From positions 291,966-355,965 of the forward strand of contig JAHBUH010000002.1 in the NCBI GenBank assembly GCA_019638185.1: a stretch of DNA of 64,000 nucleotides. Reading direction: 5' to 3'. Positions 1 to 8,421 of the stretch are shown here, in pieces (position 1 is the stretch's first letter; every line of letters starts with the position of its first letter). The notes beneath the pieces were generated by a model that worked only from the letters and a program-made list of their open reading frames with translations, did no database searches and had not been told where the DNA came from. The translations under genes and the position numbers were made by a program. The DNA is from Leadbetterella sp. GTDB lineage: Bacteria > Bacteroidota > Bacteroidia > Cytophagales > Spirosomataceae.

Positions 1-572
1 GGTCTTCCCTGCCAGAATTCCACCGACTCCGGAACCAGGAGATAGCCGCCCCAATGGTCAGGTCGGGGAATGACCTCCAGGTCTTTGAATTTCTCTTCGT
101 AGAACTTCTGTTTTTCTTCCAGTGCCTGCTGGGAGCTGATTTTTTCACTCTGGTGGCTGACCCAGGCGCCGATCTGGCTGCCCCTGGGCCGGGAATGAAA
201 ATAGGCGTCCGACCGGTCGGCAGAGAGCTTACGGATCACGCCTTCTACCCGGATCTGCCGCTCCAGCAGGTCGTAAAAGAAGGTAAGGGCGGCATACGGA
301 TTCGTGGCCAGCTGCGCGCCTTTATGGCTGTTGTAATTGGTATAAAATTCAAAACCTTCTTCGGAGGCGCCTTTCAGCAGTACCACCCGGGCGTGCGGCC
401 GGTTTTCCGAAACGGTAGAAAGTACCATGGCGTTAGGTTCACGGATCCCGCCCTGAAGGGCCCCGGCAAACCAACTGTGGAAGAGATCAAGGGGAGAAGC
501 GGGGGCGCTGGCTTCAGAGAGCCCGGATTTCTCATAATGAATCCGAAGATTTGAAATATCTTTGCTGTTCAT
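1..572 (-). CDS. pdxH: Pyridoxamine 5'-phosphate oxidase (3' end cut by window edge)
   Basis: FMN-dependent oxidase that converts pyridoxamine or pyridoxine 5'-phosphate to PLP in the cytoplasm. Reading the minus strand from the ATG at 570-572 gives MNSKDISNLRIHYEKSG, then REPNAMVLSTV, RPHARVVLLKG, FYTNYNSHKG, SRPRGSQIGAWVS and WGGYLLVP, all typical of PdxH. About 190 residues are present and the C-terminal end lies beyond position 1. The start is the only ATG ahead of the conserved N-terminus. It is divergent from the DUF349 gene. Confidence 0.93.
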   Translation of the reverse strand, partial: MNSKDISNLRIHYEKSGLSEASAPASPLDLFHSWFAGALQGGIREPNAMVLSTVSENRPHARVVLLKGASEEGFEFYTNYNSHKGAQLATNPYAALTFFYDLLERQIRVEGVIRKLSADRSDAYFHSRPRGSQIGAWVSHQSEKISSQQALEEKQKFYEEKFKDLEVIPRPDHWGGYLLVPESVEFWQGR

Positions 573-605
573 GTAAATTTTCTGTAGGTGTTTGAATATT
601 ATTAT

Positions 606-613
606 TAATTTTG
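606..613 (+). promoter_or_regulatory. Bacteroidota -7 promoter element upstream of the DUF349 gene
   Basis: TAATTTTG fits the TAnnTTTG -7 consensus of Bacteroidota, 33 bases before the ATG at 647. No well-placed TTTG -33 box was found, so this rests on the -7 box alone. Confidence 0.4.
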
Positions 614-646
614 CTTTTTCACAAAAGTAACTATCATTTCGATTAA

Positions 647-2599
647 ATGAGCGAGTCAAGTTTAGAACCGAAAAAAATGGAAGACATTAATGAGGGGAAA
701 AAAGTTTCTGACACATCTGTGGAGCAGCCTTCTTCTGCTGCGGAGGGCGAAACGCCTGTGCCGGTAGAAGAAACGGCCGGTACTTCTGCAGACCTGGAAG
801 CTATAGAGGAGATCGAAGAAGAATCGGAACCTATCCTTGAAATTGACGAAGACTTTTCCCATTATTCCAAGAAAGACTTCGTTGACCTGGCTGACCGCCT
901 GCTGGAATCCATGAATGCCCGCACCCTCACGGTGGCGGACGTGAAGAATATTGATAATGCTCTGAAAGTGGTGCGCAGTGCTTTTGATGAAATTCACCAG
1001 CAGGAGAAGAGCGAGGCGCTGGCCGGCTATATCGCCGAGAACGGATCGGATGAGGGCTTTGAATTCCGGAACGATAATTTTTCGATCCGTTTTGAAGGCA
1101 TCATGATCCAGATCCGGGAGAAGCGGCAGGCTTTCTTCCATAAACTGGAGCGTGAGAAAGAAGATTATTTCGAAGTGAAGACCCGCCTGCTTCAGCGGCT
1201 ACGGGATATCGTAGACACGGAAGAACGCGGCGAATCTAAAAATAACTGGGAAGCGTTTAAAGGCCTCCAGACCGAGTGGAAGAATGCCGGCAATATCAAT
1301 TCGCCGCATAACGGCTCGCTGTGGTCGGCCTATAATGCCCTGGTAGACCGGTATTTTGATATCCGGAGCATCCAGAATGAGCTGAAAGACCTGGACAGGA
1401 AGAAGAATATTGAGGCAAAAGAGGCCGTGGTGGTGAAGATCGAGGAGATCGCCCAGGTACTGGAAGCTACGCCCATCAATAACGTTACCCTGAAGAAAGC
1501 GAATGAGCTGCTGCAGGAGTACAAGCACATCGGCCCGGGCCCGAGAGAAGAGCAGGATGTGCTTTGGGAGCGGCTGAAAAAGGCTTTTGATGTGATTTAC
1601 GATAAGAAGCGTGAGTTGCAGAAAGAGAGCTCGGAGCTTTCCGAAGAAGTATTAAAGGCCAAAAACCAGCTGCTGGCTAACCTCCAGGCCTACCTGGAAT
1701 TTAACAGCGATTCCATCAACGAGTGGAACGCCAAAACCCGCGAGGTACAGGCCATCCAGGATCAGTGGAACGCCATTAAAGGCGGAATGCCCCGGGAGAA
1801 AGGAAAAGAGGTGAGCAAAAGCTTCTGGAGCACGCTTAAGCAGTTTTTTAAACACAAAAGTGAGTTTTTTGCGAAGCTGGAAGCTAAGCGGGAGGCGAAC
1901 TACAAAGCTAAGAGCGAGCTGGTACAGCAGGTGAAGGAGATCCTGGAAAAAGGCGATTATTCGGCCCCGAATACGAACCGGATCATTGACCTCCAGAAAA
2001 AATGGAAGACCATAGGCCACGTGCCGGAAAAATACAAAGACAGTCTGTTTGAAGAATTTAAGGCCGCATGCGATACCTATTTCAATAACAAGCGTGACGA
2101 GAGCAAGGTCCAGGATTCGGAATACGACAAGAACCTGGCCGCCAAAACTGCTATCTGTGAGGAAATAGAGAAGCTGGTATCCGAAGGCGAAACTAACCTG
2201 GGTCGTCTACCGGAGTTCAAGAAGGCCTTTAATGCCATCGGTTTTGTGCCGAGAAAGGAGATGAAGCCCATCCAGGACCGGTTTATTAAAGCTATTAACT
2301 CGTATGTGAAATCAGCCAGCGGACTGGAGAAGTCGGAAAAAGACAAGCTCATGATGCAGAACGAAGCCGAGGTGGTGCTGAAGTCAGGCGGAAACCTGAA
2401 CAAGACCGAAAGCGAGCTCCGCCGGAAGATCAAGACGCTGGAAGACGAGATCACGCTGACTAAAAATAACCTGGAGTTCTTCGGCTATTCCAAAAATGCC
2501 GACAAGCTTCGGGCCGAGTACCAGAAGAAGATCGATAAGGGAGAAGCCGAGCTGAAAGAGCTGAACGCGAAGCTCCGGTTAATCGTGGCGGCGAACTAA
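647..2599 (+). CDS. DUF349 repeat protein
   Basis: A 650-residue soluble protein of unknown biochemical role. The first 70 or so residues are acidic and low in complexity (runs of Glu, Pro, Ser). The rest is a highly charged helical protein with several repeats of about 70-75 residues carrying the W-K-x-I-G type core of DUF349, for example WKNAGNINSPHNGSLW, YKHIGPGPREEQDVLW and WKTIGHVPEKYKDSLF. The C-terminus is a coiled coil. No signal peptide is visible. Such proteins are very common in Bacteroidota as stand-alone genes. It is monocistronic here and followed by a tRNA gene. Confidence 0.88.
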   Translation: MSESSLEPKKMEDINEGKKVSDTSVEQPSSAAEGETPVPVEETAGTSADLEAIEEIEEESEPILEIDEDFSHYSKKDFVDLADRLLESMNARTLTVADVKNIDNALKVVRSAFDEIHQQEKSEALAGYIAENGSDEGFEFRNDNFSIRFEGIMIQIREKRQAFFHKLEREKEDYFEVKTRLLQRLRDIVDTEERGESKNNWEAFKGLQTEWKNAGNINSPHNGSLWSAYNALVDRYFDIRSIQNELKDLDRKKNIEAKEAVVVKIEEIAQVLEATPINNVTLKKANELLQEYKHIGPGPREEQDVLWERLKKAFDVIYDKKRELQKESSELSEEVLKAKNQLLANLQAYLEFNSDSINEWNAKTREVQAIQDQWNAIKGGMPREKGKEVSKSFWSTLKQFFKHKSEFFAKLEAKREANYKAKSELVQQVKEILEKGDYSAPNTNRIIDLQKKWKTIGHVPEKYKDSLFEEFKAACDTYFNNKRDESKVQDSEYDKNLAAKTAICEEIEKLVSEGETNLGRLPEFKKAFNAIGFVPRKEMKPIQDRFIKAINSYVKSASGLEKSEKDKLMMQNEAEVVLKSGGNLNKTESELRRKIKTLEDEITLTKNNLEFFGYSKNADKLRAEYQKKIDKGEAELKELNAKLRLIVAAN

Positions 2600-2617
2600 A
2601 AAAAAGATCAAAAATAG

Positions 2618-2649
2618 TTTGGAGGATATCTATCCCGTGCATAATTTTG
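2618..2649 (+). promoter_or_regulatory. Promoter of tRNA-Thr
   Basis: TTTG at 2618-2621, a 20-base gap, then TAATTTTG at 2642-2649. This matches the Bacteroidota vegetative consensus (TTTG, 19-21 bases, TAnnTTTG) in both boxes. The expected start of transcription is near 2655, about 14 bases before the mature tRNA. Confidence 0.75.
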
Positions 2650-2668
2650 CACCACCAAAATAAGGAAC

Positions 2669-2741
2669 GCCTCCTTAGCTCAGCTGGTAGAGCAACTGAT
2701 TTGTAATCAGTAGGTCATTGGTTCGATCCCGATAGGGGGCT
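2669..2741 (+). tRNA. tRNA-Thr (anticodon TGT)
   Basis: A 73-base cloverleaf. The acceptor stem pairs GCCTCCT with AGGGGGC, the D arm is GCTC...GAGC, the anticodon stem is ACTGA/TCAGT around TTTGTAA (anticodon TGT, reading ACA), and the T arm is ATTGG TTCGATC CCGAT. The discriminator base is T and the CCA end is not encoded. Confidence 0.95.
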
Positions 2742-2742
2742 C

Positions 2743-2776
2743 AAAGAACTCTCAGAAATGAGAGTTCTTTTGTTTT
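2743..2776 (+). terminator. Rho-independent terminator of tRNA-Thr
   Basis: A perfect 11-bp stem (AAAGAACTCTC with GAGAGTTCTTT) around a 6-base loop, followed by TGTTTT, immediately after the tRNA. Confidence 0.85.
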
Positions 2777-2794
2777 ACGGCTAAATAGTGTCTC

Positions 2795-3862
2795 ATGAAA
2801 TATAAATTTCTGAACGATTACAGCGAGGGCTGCCACCCCCTGATCCTGGAAAATCTGGCGAAATCCAATCTTTCCCAGCAGGCCGGGTACGGGAACGACG
2901 AGCTGTCGGCCAGGGCCGTTTCCAAGATTAAGGCGGCCTGCGAAAATGAGAACGTGGATGTCCACCTGGTGGCCGGTGGCACCCTGGCTAACCTGTTGGT
3001 GATAGCGGCGCTGCTGAAGCCTTACGAGTCCGTGATCTCCGCAGAAAGCGGCCACATCAATACCCATGAGGCGGGGGCCATTGAAGCCACCGGGCATAAG
3101 ATAGAATATGTCAGAAGTGACGACGGCAAGCTTAGCGTGTCCGGTATAGCCCGCCTGCTGATGAAGTTTCCGAAATATCATACCGTAAAGCCGCGACTGG
3201 TGTACCTTTCCAACTCCACCGAGCTGGGTACAGTGTATTCCCGGGAGGAGCTGGAGGATATTTATCACTATTGCTCCAAAAACGATCTGCTGGTCTTTAT
3301 AGACGGCGCCCGGCTACCCATGGCGCTAGTAGCCAGCGGACTCAGCCTGGCCGATATTTCGGGCCTCTGTGACGTATTTTATATTGGCGGAACCAAATGC
3401 GGTGCCCTTCTGGGTGAGGCTATCGTGGTAGTGAACCCGGCGCTTCAGATCGATTTTCAATACAATATCAAGCAAAGGGGCGCCATGCTGGCCAAAGGCC
3501 GGGTGCTGGGAGCGCAGTTTGATACCCTTTTTACCGACGACCTTATCTTTAACCTGGCGCGACACGCTAACGCCATGGCGGCTAAAATAGCCACGGCTTT
3601 TCAGAACCTGGGCTACCGGTTTCTTTGTCCGGCAGAAAGTAACCAGGTGTTTCCCATTCTGAAATACAGCCAGATCAAAAAACTGGCGGAGAAGTACGAG
3701 TTTTTCGAGTGGGAAGAGCTGGATGAAGACCATTCAGCTCTTCGTTTAGTGACTTCCTGGGCTACGCCGGAAGAAGCCGTAGACCGCTTCCTGAAAGACC
3801 TGAAGTCGGTGACTCCCGTGGCGGCAGCCCGCCGGGTTATCCCCTCAGGTGATACGCTTTAG
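2795..3862 (+). CDS. ltaE: Low-specificity L-threonine aldolase (PLP enzyme)
   Basis: PLP-dependent fold-type I enzyme that cleaves threonine or allo-threonine to glycine and acetaldehyde. The 355-residue protein has FLNDYSEGCHPLILENL at the N-terminus, the cofactor-binding DGARLPMAL (Asp170) and the Schiff-base lysine in GGTKCGALLGEA (Lys201), as in the beta-eliminating lyase/threonine aldolase family. It has its own transcription unit. Its last 26 bases overlap the 3' end of the convergent aldehyde dehydrogenase gene. Stereospecificity (L or low-specificity) cannot be judged from sequence. Confidence 0.88.
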   Translation: MKYKFLNDYSEGCHPLILENLAKSNLSQQAGYGNDELSARAVSKIKAACENENVDVHLVAGGTLANLLVIAALLKPYESVISAESGHINTHEAGAIEATGHKIEYVRSDDGKLSVSGIARLLMKFPKYHTVKPRLVYLSNSTELGTVYSREELEDIYHYCSKNDLLVFIDGARLPMALVASGLSLADISGLCDVFYIGGTKCGALLGEAIVVVNPALQIDFQYNIKQRGAMLAKGRVLGAQFDTLFTDDLIFNLARHANAMAAKIATAFQNLGYRFLCPAESNQVFPILKYSQIKKLAEKYEFFEWEELDEDHSALRLVTSWATPEEAVDRFLKDLKSVTPVAAARRVIPSGDTL

Positions 3863-5201
3863 GCTGCACAAAGGCCCGGATGCCCAGGTGCGATAAAGTG
3901 GCGCCCAGGCCGCTGTTTTTACGCCCGGACCACGGCAGGCCCGCGCTTACGCGGTCGCAGCAGTTCCAGTACACCGTGCCCGTATTGAGCCGGGAAAACA
4001 GGCGGTGAGCTCTTTCCTCACTGCTGGAGTACACCGCCGCAGTAAGCCCGTAAGGCGTATCCTGCATCAGCTCCAGGGCCTCTTCGTCTGAACTGACTTT
4101 CCGGATGCCTATCACGGGGCCGAAGGATTCCTCGGTCATGATTTTCATGGTATGATCAGCGTCTGCTATAACGGTGGGTTCAAAGAAATAGCCTTTACCC
4201 GCTATGGCGTGTCCGCCTGCCAGCAGCCTGCCGCCTTTGCTCAGGGCGTCGCTGACCTGGTCCGTTAAAAAGGCCTGCTGCTCTTTCCGGCTTAGCGGGC
4301 CTATTTCCGTTCCTTCGGCGGCGGGATCCCCGGTTTTCATTTTTTGGGTGGCTTCGGCGAAAGCTTCCACGAAAGGCTCATAGATATTTTCATGCACATA
4401 GATGCGCTCTACCGCGCAGCAGCTCTGCCCGTTATTATACATAGCGCCTTCCAGGGCGGCTTCGGCCACCTGGCGGAGGTCTGCCACGTCATCAGCCACA
4501 TACAGGGGGTCTTTGCCGCCTAGTTCCAGTTGCACCGGAACCAGCCGCCCGGCCACCTGGGAGGCGATATACTGCCCGGTTTTGAAGCTACCGGTAAAAT
4601 AGTAACCGTCTAAAGGCAGGTCCAGCAGAGCCTGGCCGGCTTCTGCTTTTCCGGCTACCAGTACGAAAACGTCTTCCGGGATGCCGCTTTTATACAGCAG
4701 GCGCTGAATATGCGCGCCGGTGAGGGTGGCGTATTCCGAGGGTTTGTAGAGCACGCCATTTCCGCCGATCAGCGCCGGGATAAATACGTTCACACCCACC
4801 AGGTAAGGGTAGTTCCAGGCGGAGATGTTCCCGATCACGCCCAGCGGCTCGTAGACGATTTTCTCGCGGGTGGCCGCTTCTTCGGTGATCCACTCGTCAG
4901 CCAGCCATTTTTCACTGTTTTCTATAAAAAAGCGGATGCGGCTTTGGGCACCGGCCAGCTCATTCTGCGACTGCCACAGGGGTTTTCCCATTTCCTGCGT
5001 GAGGGTAAGGGCCAGGGTGTCTTTTTCTTCTTCCAGCAGCCCGCAAAACCGCGAAATGCATGCAATACGCTCTTTTAAAGGCACCAGGGCCCATTTTTGC
5101 TGGCCATTTTTTACGGCCCGGTATTTTTCGGATATGGAAGACCGGGTGTCTTCCTGTACGTCAGCGATGACGGATTCGTCAAAGGGATTAATGATTTTCA
5201 T
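3837..5201 (-). CDS. NAD(P)-dependent aldehyde dehydrogenase of the gamma-glutamyl operon
   Basis: A 454-residue member of the succinate-semialdehyde-type aldehyde dehydrogenases. Visible elements are the nucleotide-binding SAWNYPYLV and YKPSEYA, FTGSFKTG, the general-base glutamate in QLELGGKDP (Glu226) and the catalytic cysteine in NNGQSCC (Cys261). It is the last gene of the permease-ligase-alcohol dehydrogenase-hydrolase operon, 5 bases after the hydrolase. There it most likely oxidises a gamma-glutamyl aldehyde (inferred gamma-glutamyl-aminoacetaldehyde to gamma-glutamylglycine). The family alone would also fit succinate-semialdehyde or gamma-glutamyl-aminobutyraldehyde dehydrogenase. 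Confidence 0.88.
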   Translation of the reverse strand: MKIINPFDESVIADVQEDTRSSISEKYRAVKNGQQKWALVPLKERIACISRFCGLLEEEKDTLALTLTQEMGKPLWQSQNELAGAQSRIRFFIENSEKWLADEWITEEAATREKIVYEPLGVIGNISAWNYPYLVGVNVFIPALIGGNGVLYKPSEYATLTGAHIQRLLYKSGIPEDVFVLVAGKAEAGQALLDLPLDGYYFTGSFKTGQYIASQVAGRLVPVQLELGGKDPLYVADDVADLRQVAEAALEGAMYNNGQSCCAVERIYVHENIYEPFVEAFAEATQKMKTGDPAAEGTEIGPLSRKEQQAFLTDQVSDALSKGGRLLAGGHAIAGKGYFFEPTVIADADHTMKIMTEESFGPVIGIRKVSSDEEALELMQDTPYGLTAAVYSSSEERAHRLFSRLNTGTVYWNCCDRVSAGLPWSGRKNSGLGATLSHLGIRAFVQPKAYHLRG

Positions 5202-5206
5202 TGTTT

Positions 5207-5899
5207 CTATCGGGATAAGCAGGCTTCAAAGAAAGCCTGGCGTATATTTTTAACAAAAGGACTCTGCTGGTCGTTCATGCGCTCAGGGTGCCACTGCACC
5301 AGGGAAAGGTGTGGCCCGGGCGTGCATCGCTCCAGGGCTTCCACCACGCCGTCTTCCGATAAGGCAGAAACGATCAGTCCGTGCCCCACTTTCTCCACAC
5401 TCTGGTGGTGGTTACTGTTGATCCACCCCTCTTTTTCCTGTACCAGCCGGAACAGGGCGGAGGCCGGGTCTACTTTTACGCCGTGGTATCGGTCAGTGTT
5501 GTCCGGCATCTTGCTGTGGTTAAACTTTCCCCAGGTGGGAATGTCCGGGATCAGCGTACCGCCGAAAAACACATTGGCTACCTGGAGCCCGCGGCAGATG
5601 CCCAGTACGGGCAGTTCGTGGCTCTGGGAATATTCCAGTACTTTCCATTCCAGTTCGTCCCGCTCTTCATTCACGTCATCGGCGTGGCAGTAGGGCAGCC
5701 ATTCCGGCCGGTCATAGAAGCGGGGATGCACATCTTCCCCGCCGGTCAGTACTATCCCGTGGCAGGCGCTTATCTGCGAAAAACTGTCGTCTTTCCAGCT
5801 TAAACGCAAAGTTTTTACCTCCGGATGGTAGTTCAGGATCCAGTTATTGTAAAGATCGTACTTGCTGCAATCTGTCAGGCCTATGGTCAGCGATTTCAT
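5207..5899 (-). CDS. Peptidase C26 / PuuD-like gamma-glutamyl hydrolase
   Basis: A class I glutamine-amidotransferase-fold hydrolase (230 residues) of the gamma-glutamyl-GABA hydrolase type, which cleaves gamma-glutamyl amides of amino acids. The nucleophile is in LGICRGLQ (Cys102), with VQWHPE giving His204 and Glu206, plus the family motifs GIVLTGGEDVHP and NSNHHQSV. It sits 3 bases after the alcohol dehydrogenase and 5 before the aldehyde dehydrogenase. In this operon it would release glutamate and the oxidised amine (inferred glycine). Confidence 0.88.
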   Translation of the reverse strand: MKSLTIGLTDCSKYDLYNNWILNYHPEVKTLRLSWKDDSFSQISACHGIVLTGGEDVHPRFYDRPEWLPYCHADDVNEERDELEWKVLEYSQSHELPVLGICRGLQVANVFFGGTLIPDIPTWGKFNHSKMPDNTDRYHGVKVDPASALFRLVQEKEGWINSNHHQSVEKVGHGLIVSALSEDGVVEALERCTPGPHLSLVQWHPERMNDQQSPFVKNIRQAFFEACLSR

Positions 5900-5902
5900 G
5901 GA

Positions 5903-7051
5903 CTACCAGGCTTTCAGGTACAGGGTTTTAAAATCTTCCCGGGTCACCGGCTTGGGGTTATTCGGGTGGGCAAAATCCGCCAGGGCCAGGTCAGCGAGGG
6001 TCTCAATATGCTCTTCTTTTACGCCGATCTCCCTGAGCCGGGCCGGGATGCCTATGCGGCTGTTCAGTTCGGCCAGGTCCTGCACCACGCCTTCGCCGGA
6101 TTCATTTTTGAGCTCCAGATGGCGGGCTATATTCCGGAATTTATCTTCAAAGCCGGCTATGTTAAACTCCATCCCGTAGGGCAGGTTAACGGCATTGGCC
6201 AGGCCGTGGTGGGTATCTAAAAGAGACGATAGCGGGTGCGCCAGCGAGTGCACTACGCCCAGCCCTTTCTGGAAGGCAATGGCCCCCATCATGGAACCCA
6301 GGAGCATTTCTGCGCGGGATTCCAGGTCCGGGCGTAAGGTAGCTCTCTCAATAGCCCCGTGCACCAGCTTCATGCCTTCCAGCGCGATGCCGTCGCACAT
6401 GGGATGGTAATTTTTAGCCAGGTAAGCCTCCAGGTTATGCGTGAGGGCATCCATGCCCGTAGCGGCGGTGATGGCCGCGGGGATATCCATGGTCAGGAGG
6501 GGATCGGCAAATACGACCTGCGCCATCAGCTTAGGCGAGAACAGGATCTTCTTCTGATGGGTTTCATCGTCGGCAATAATGGCGCTGCGGCCTACTTCCG
6601 AGCCGGTTCCGGAGGTAGTAGGCACGGTAATAAAATGGGGTACATCGTTAGTGACATACACGTCTCCGCCGATCAGGTCATCGTATTTGAAGAGGTCTTC
6701 GCGGTGGTAAATCCGGAGCACAATGGCCCGGGCCACGTCCAGGCCGGCGCCCCCACCGATTCCCACCACGCTGTCGCGCCCGGTATTATCCCACACCTCG
6801 GTGCCTTTGTACACGTCTGATTTCACCGGGTTTTTATGGATGTCAGAGAATACTTCCGTACTGATGCCGTTTTTCTGCAGGTCGGTGATGATCGCTTTAA
6901 AAAAGGGCAGCTGGGCCACCACCGGGTCAGTAACAATTAACGGAGCTTTAAGATGGTGGGATTTTAAATAAGCGGGCAGCTCTTTAGCTGCACCGGCCCC
7001 AAACCGGATGGTAGTGGGGAAATTGTATTGACGCACTGTATTGAAGTCCAT
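5903..7051 (-). CDS. Iron-containing (group III) alcohol dehydrogenase
   Basis: A 382-residue group III alcohol dehydrogenase. It has the nucleotide-binding GIGGGAGLDVARAI, the TVPTTSGTGSE loop, and the metal ligands of the family in GMDALTH (Asp, His), HSLAHPL (His) and DTHHGLANA (His). Starting at MDFNTVRQYNFPT gives the usual family length. Its place directly after the glutamine-synthetase-like ligase, where Puu clusters carry the FAD amine oxidase PuuB, points to an alcohol rather than an amine substrate, which fits gamma-glutamylethanolamide. The precise substrate is inferred. Confidence 0.88.
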   Translation of the reverse strand: MDFNTVRQYNFPTTIRFGAGAAKELPAYLKSHHLKAPLIVTDPVVAQLPFFKAIITDLQKNGISTEVFSDIHKNPVKSDVYKGTEVWDNTGRDSVVGIGGGAGLDVARAIVLRIYHREDLFKYDDLIGGDVYVTNDVPHFITVPTTSGTGSEVGRSAIIADDETHQKKILFSPKLMAQVVFADPLLTMDIPAAITAATGMDALTHNLEAYLAKNYHPMCDGIALEGMKLVHGAIERATLRPDLESRAEMLLGSMMGAIAFQKGLGVVHSLAHPLSSLLDTHHGLANAVNLPYGMEFNIAGFEDKFRNIARHLELKNESGEGVVQDLAELNSRIGIPARLREIGVKEEHIETLADLALADFAHPNNPKPVTREDFKTLYLKAW

Positions 7052-7059
7052 ATAAAAAT

Positions 7060-8421
7060 TTAAATTATTTCAAGATAACGTTTTAGTTCCCAGTCGGTTA
7101 CTACTTTGCTGAACTGCCTCCATTCCCATTCCCGGGTGCCTGTAAAATGCTCAACGAATTTTTCGCCGAACAGTTCCTTCGCCACCGCTGAATTTTTCAT
7201 GGCCTGGGTAGCTTCCCAAAGGTTAGCGGGCAGCAGCCCGTTTTTCCGGTCGGCATAACCGTTTCCGATGCTGGCCGGGGTAGTCAGCTTCATGTTTTGC
7301 TGTACGCCATAGAACCCGGCGGCCAGGCAGGCCGCAATGGCCAGGTAAGGGTTGGAATCGGAGCCCACCACCCGGGTTTCCAGGCGGGTGCTTTTGGAGC
7401 TTCCGGGCAATGCCCTCAGGGCCGTGGTACGGTTATCCACCGCCCAGGTAAGCGTGGTAGGGGCCCAGGCGCCTTCCACCAGTCGCTTATAGCTGTTTAC
7501 TGTAGGGGCAAACATGGGCAGGATAAAGGGAAGACAGTAGAGCTGCCCTGCTATATAACTTTCCATCAGGGCGCTGATATGATGAGGGGCATCGGCGTCA
7601 TAGAAAAGGTTTTTTGCTTTGTCGGCCGTCCACAGGCTCTGGTGAACATGGCCGCTGCAGCCCGGCAGCGACTCGTGAAATTTAGCCATAAACGTGGGCA
7701 GAATACCGTGGCGGTGCCCTATTTCTTTGACCCCTGATTTAAAGAGCACGGCCCGGTCTGCGGCTTCCAGGGCTTCAGAATAGGTAATGGCCGCTTCGTA
7801 CACCCCGGGCCCGGTTTCGGTATGAATGCCTTCCAGCGGAACGCCAAACTGCCCGAGGAGGTCAAACAGGTCGTGAAAAAAGGCGCTGTTCTGGGAGGCT
7901 CTTAACACGGAGTAGCCAAACATGCCCTGAGTGAGAGGCCGGGTGCGGTTAAAGCCTTCCTTATGCAGCTCAGGGCCGTTATCTTCCAGGTTAAACCATT
8001 CAAATTCCTGGGAGCAGAAGGCGTGGTAACCGGCCCGGGTTATTTTTTGGGTGACATTTTTCAGCAAGGTACGGGGGCATACTTCGGCGCAGTTAGCGTC
8101 TGTACTGAAGTCGGCCAGGAAAAAGGGGAGCTGCTCTTCCCAGGGTACTTCGCGGAAGGTGCTGATGTCTATGATCGCTGTGGCATCGGGGTAGCCGCTA
8201 TGCCAGCCGGTTACGCGGGCATTGTCATAGGCTACGTCACCGGCGTCCCATCCGAAGATCACATCGCAGAAGCCGAAGCCGCTTTTGACAATAGAAGCAA
8301 ATTTCTCAAAGCTGACCACTTTGCCGCGGAGAATGCCGTCAATGTCCGTAACGGCCAGCTTTACTTTGGTGGTATTGGCGGCACTTAATTTTTCAAGAAG
8401 CCGGGTTAACTCATCGTTCAT
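7060..8421 (-). CDS. Glutamine-synthetase-family gamma-glutamylamine ligase (GlnA4/PuuA type)
   Basis: ATP-dependent ligase (453 residues) of the glutamine synthetase fold that joins glutamate to an amine. Metal and substrate motifs are present: QEFEWF, HTETGPGVYE, GCSGHVHQSL, NSYKRL, RTTALR and RLETRVVGSDSNPYLA. The tyrosine-adenylylation loop of GlnA is not evident, and the protein resembles gamma-glutamylpolyamine, isopropylamide or ethanolamide synthetases. Its ATG overlaps the stop of the permease gene (ATGA), so the two are translationally coupled. The ethanolamine substrate is inferred from the permease and the downstream alcohol dehydrogenase. Confidence 0.85.
   Translation of the reverse strand: MNDELTRLLEKLSAANTTKVKLAVTDIDGILRGKVVSFEKFASIVKSGFGFCDVIFGWDAGDVAYDNARVTGWHSGYPDATAIIDISTFREVPWEEQLPFFLADFSTDANCAEVCPRTLLKNVTQKITRAGYHAFCSQEFEWFNLEDNGPELHKEGFNRTRPLTQGMFGYSVLRASQNSAFFHDLFDLLGQFGVPLEGIHTETGPGVYEAAITYSEALEAADRAVLFKSGVKEIGHRHGILPTFMAKFHESLPGCSGHVHQSLWTADKAKNLFYDADAPHHISALMESYIAGQLYCLPFILPMFAPTVNSYKRLVEGAWAPTTLTWAVDNRTTALRALPGSSKSTRLETRVVGSDSNPYLAIAACLAAGFYGVQQNMKLTTPASIGNGYADRKNGLLPANLWEATQAMKNSAVAKELFGEKFVEHFTGTREWEWRQFSKVVTDWELKRYLEII

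Noticed and set aside
54-554. A 166-codon frame on the plus strand at the left edge
   Set aside because: It is the antisense of pdxH, which has family motifs on the minus strand.
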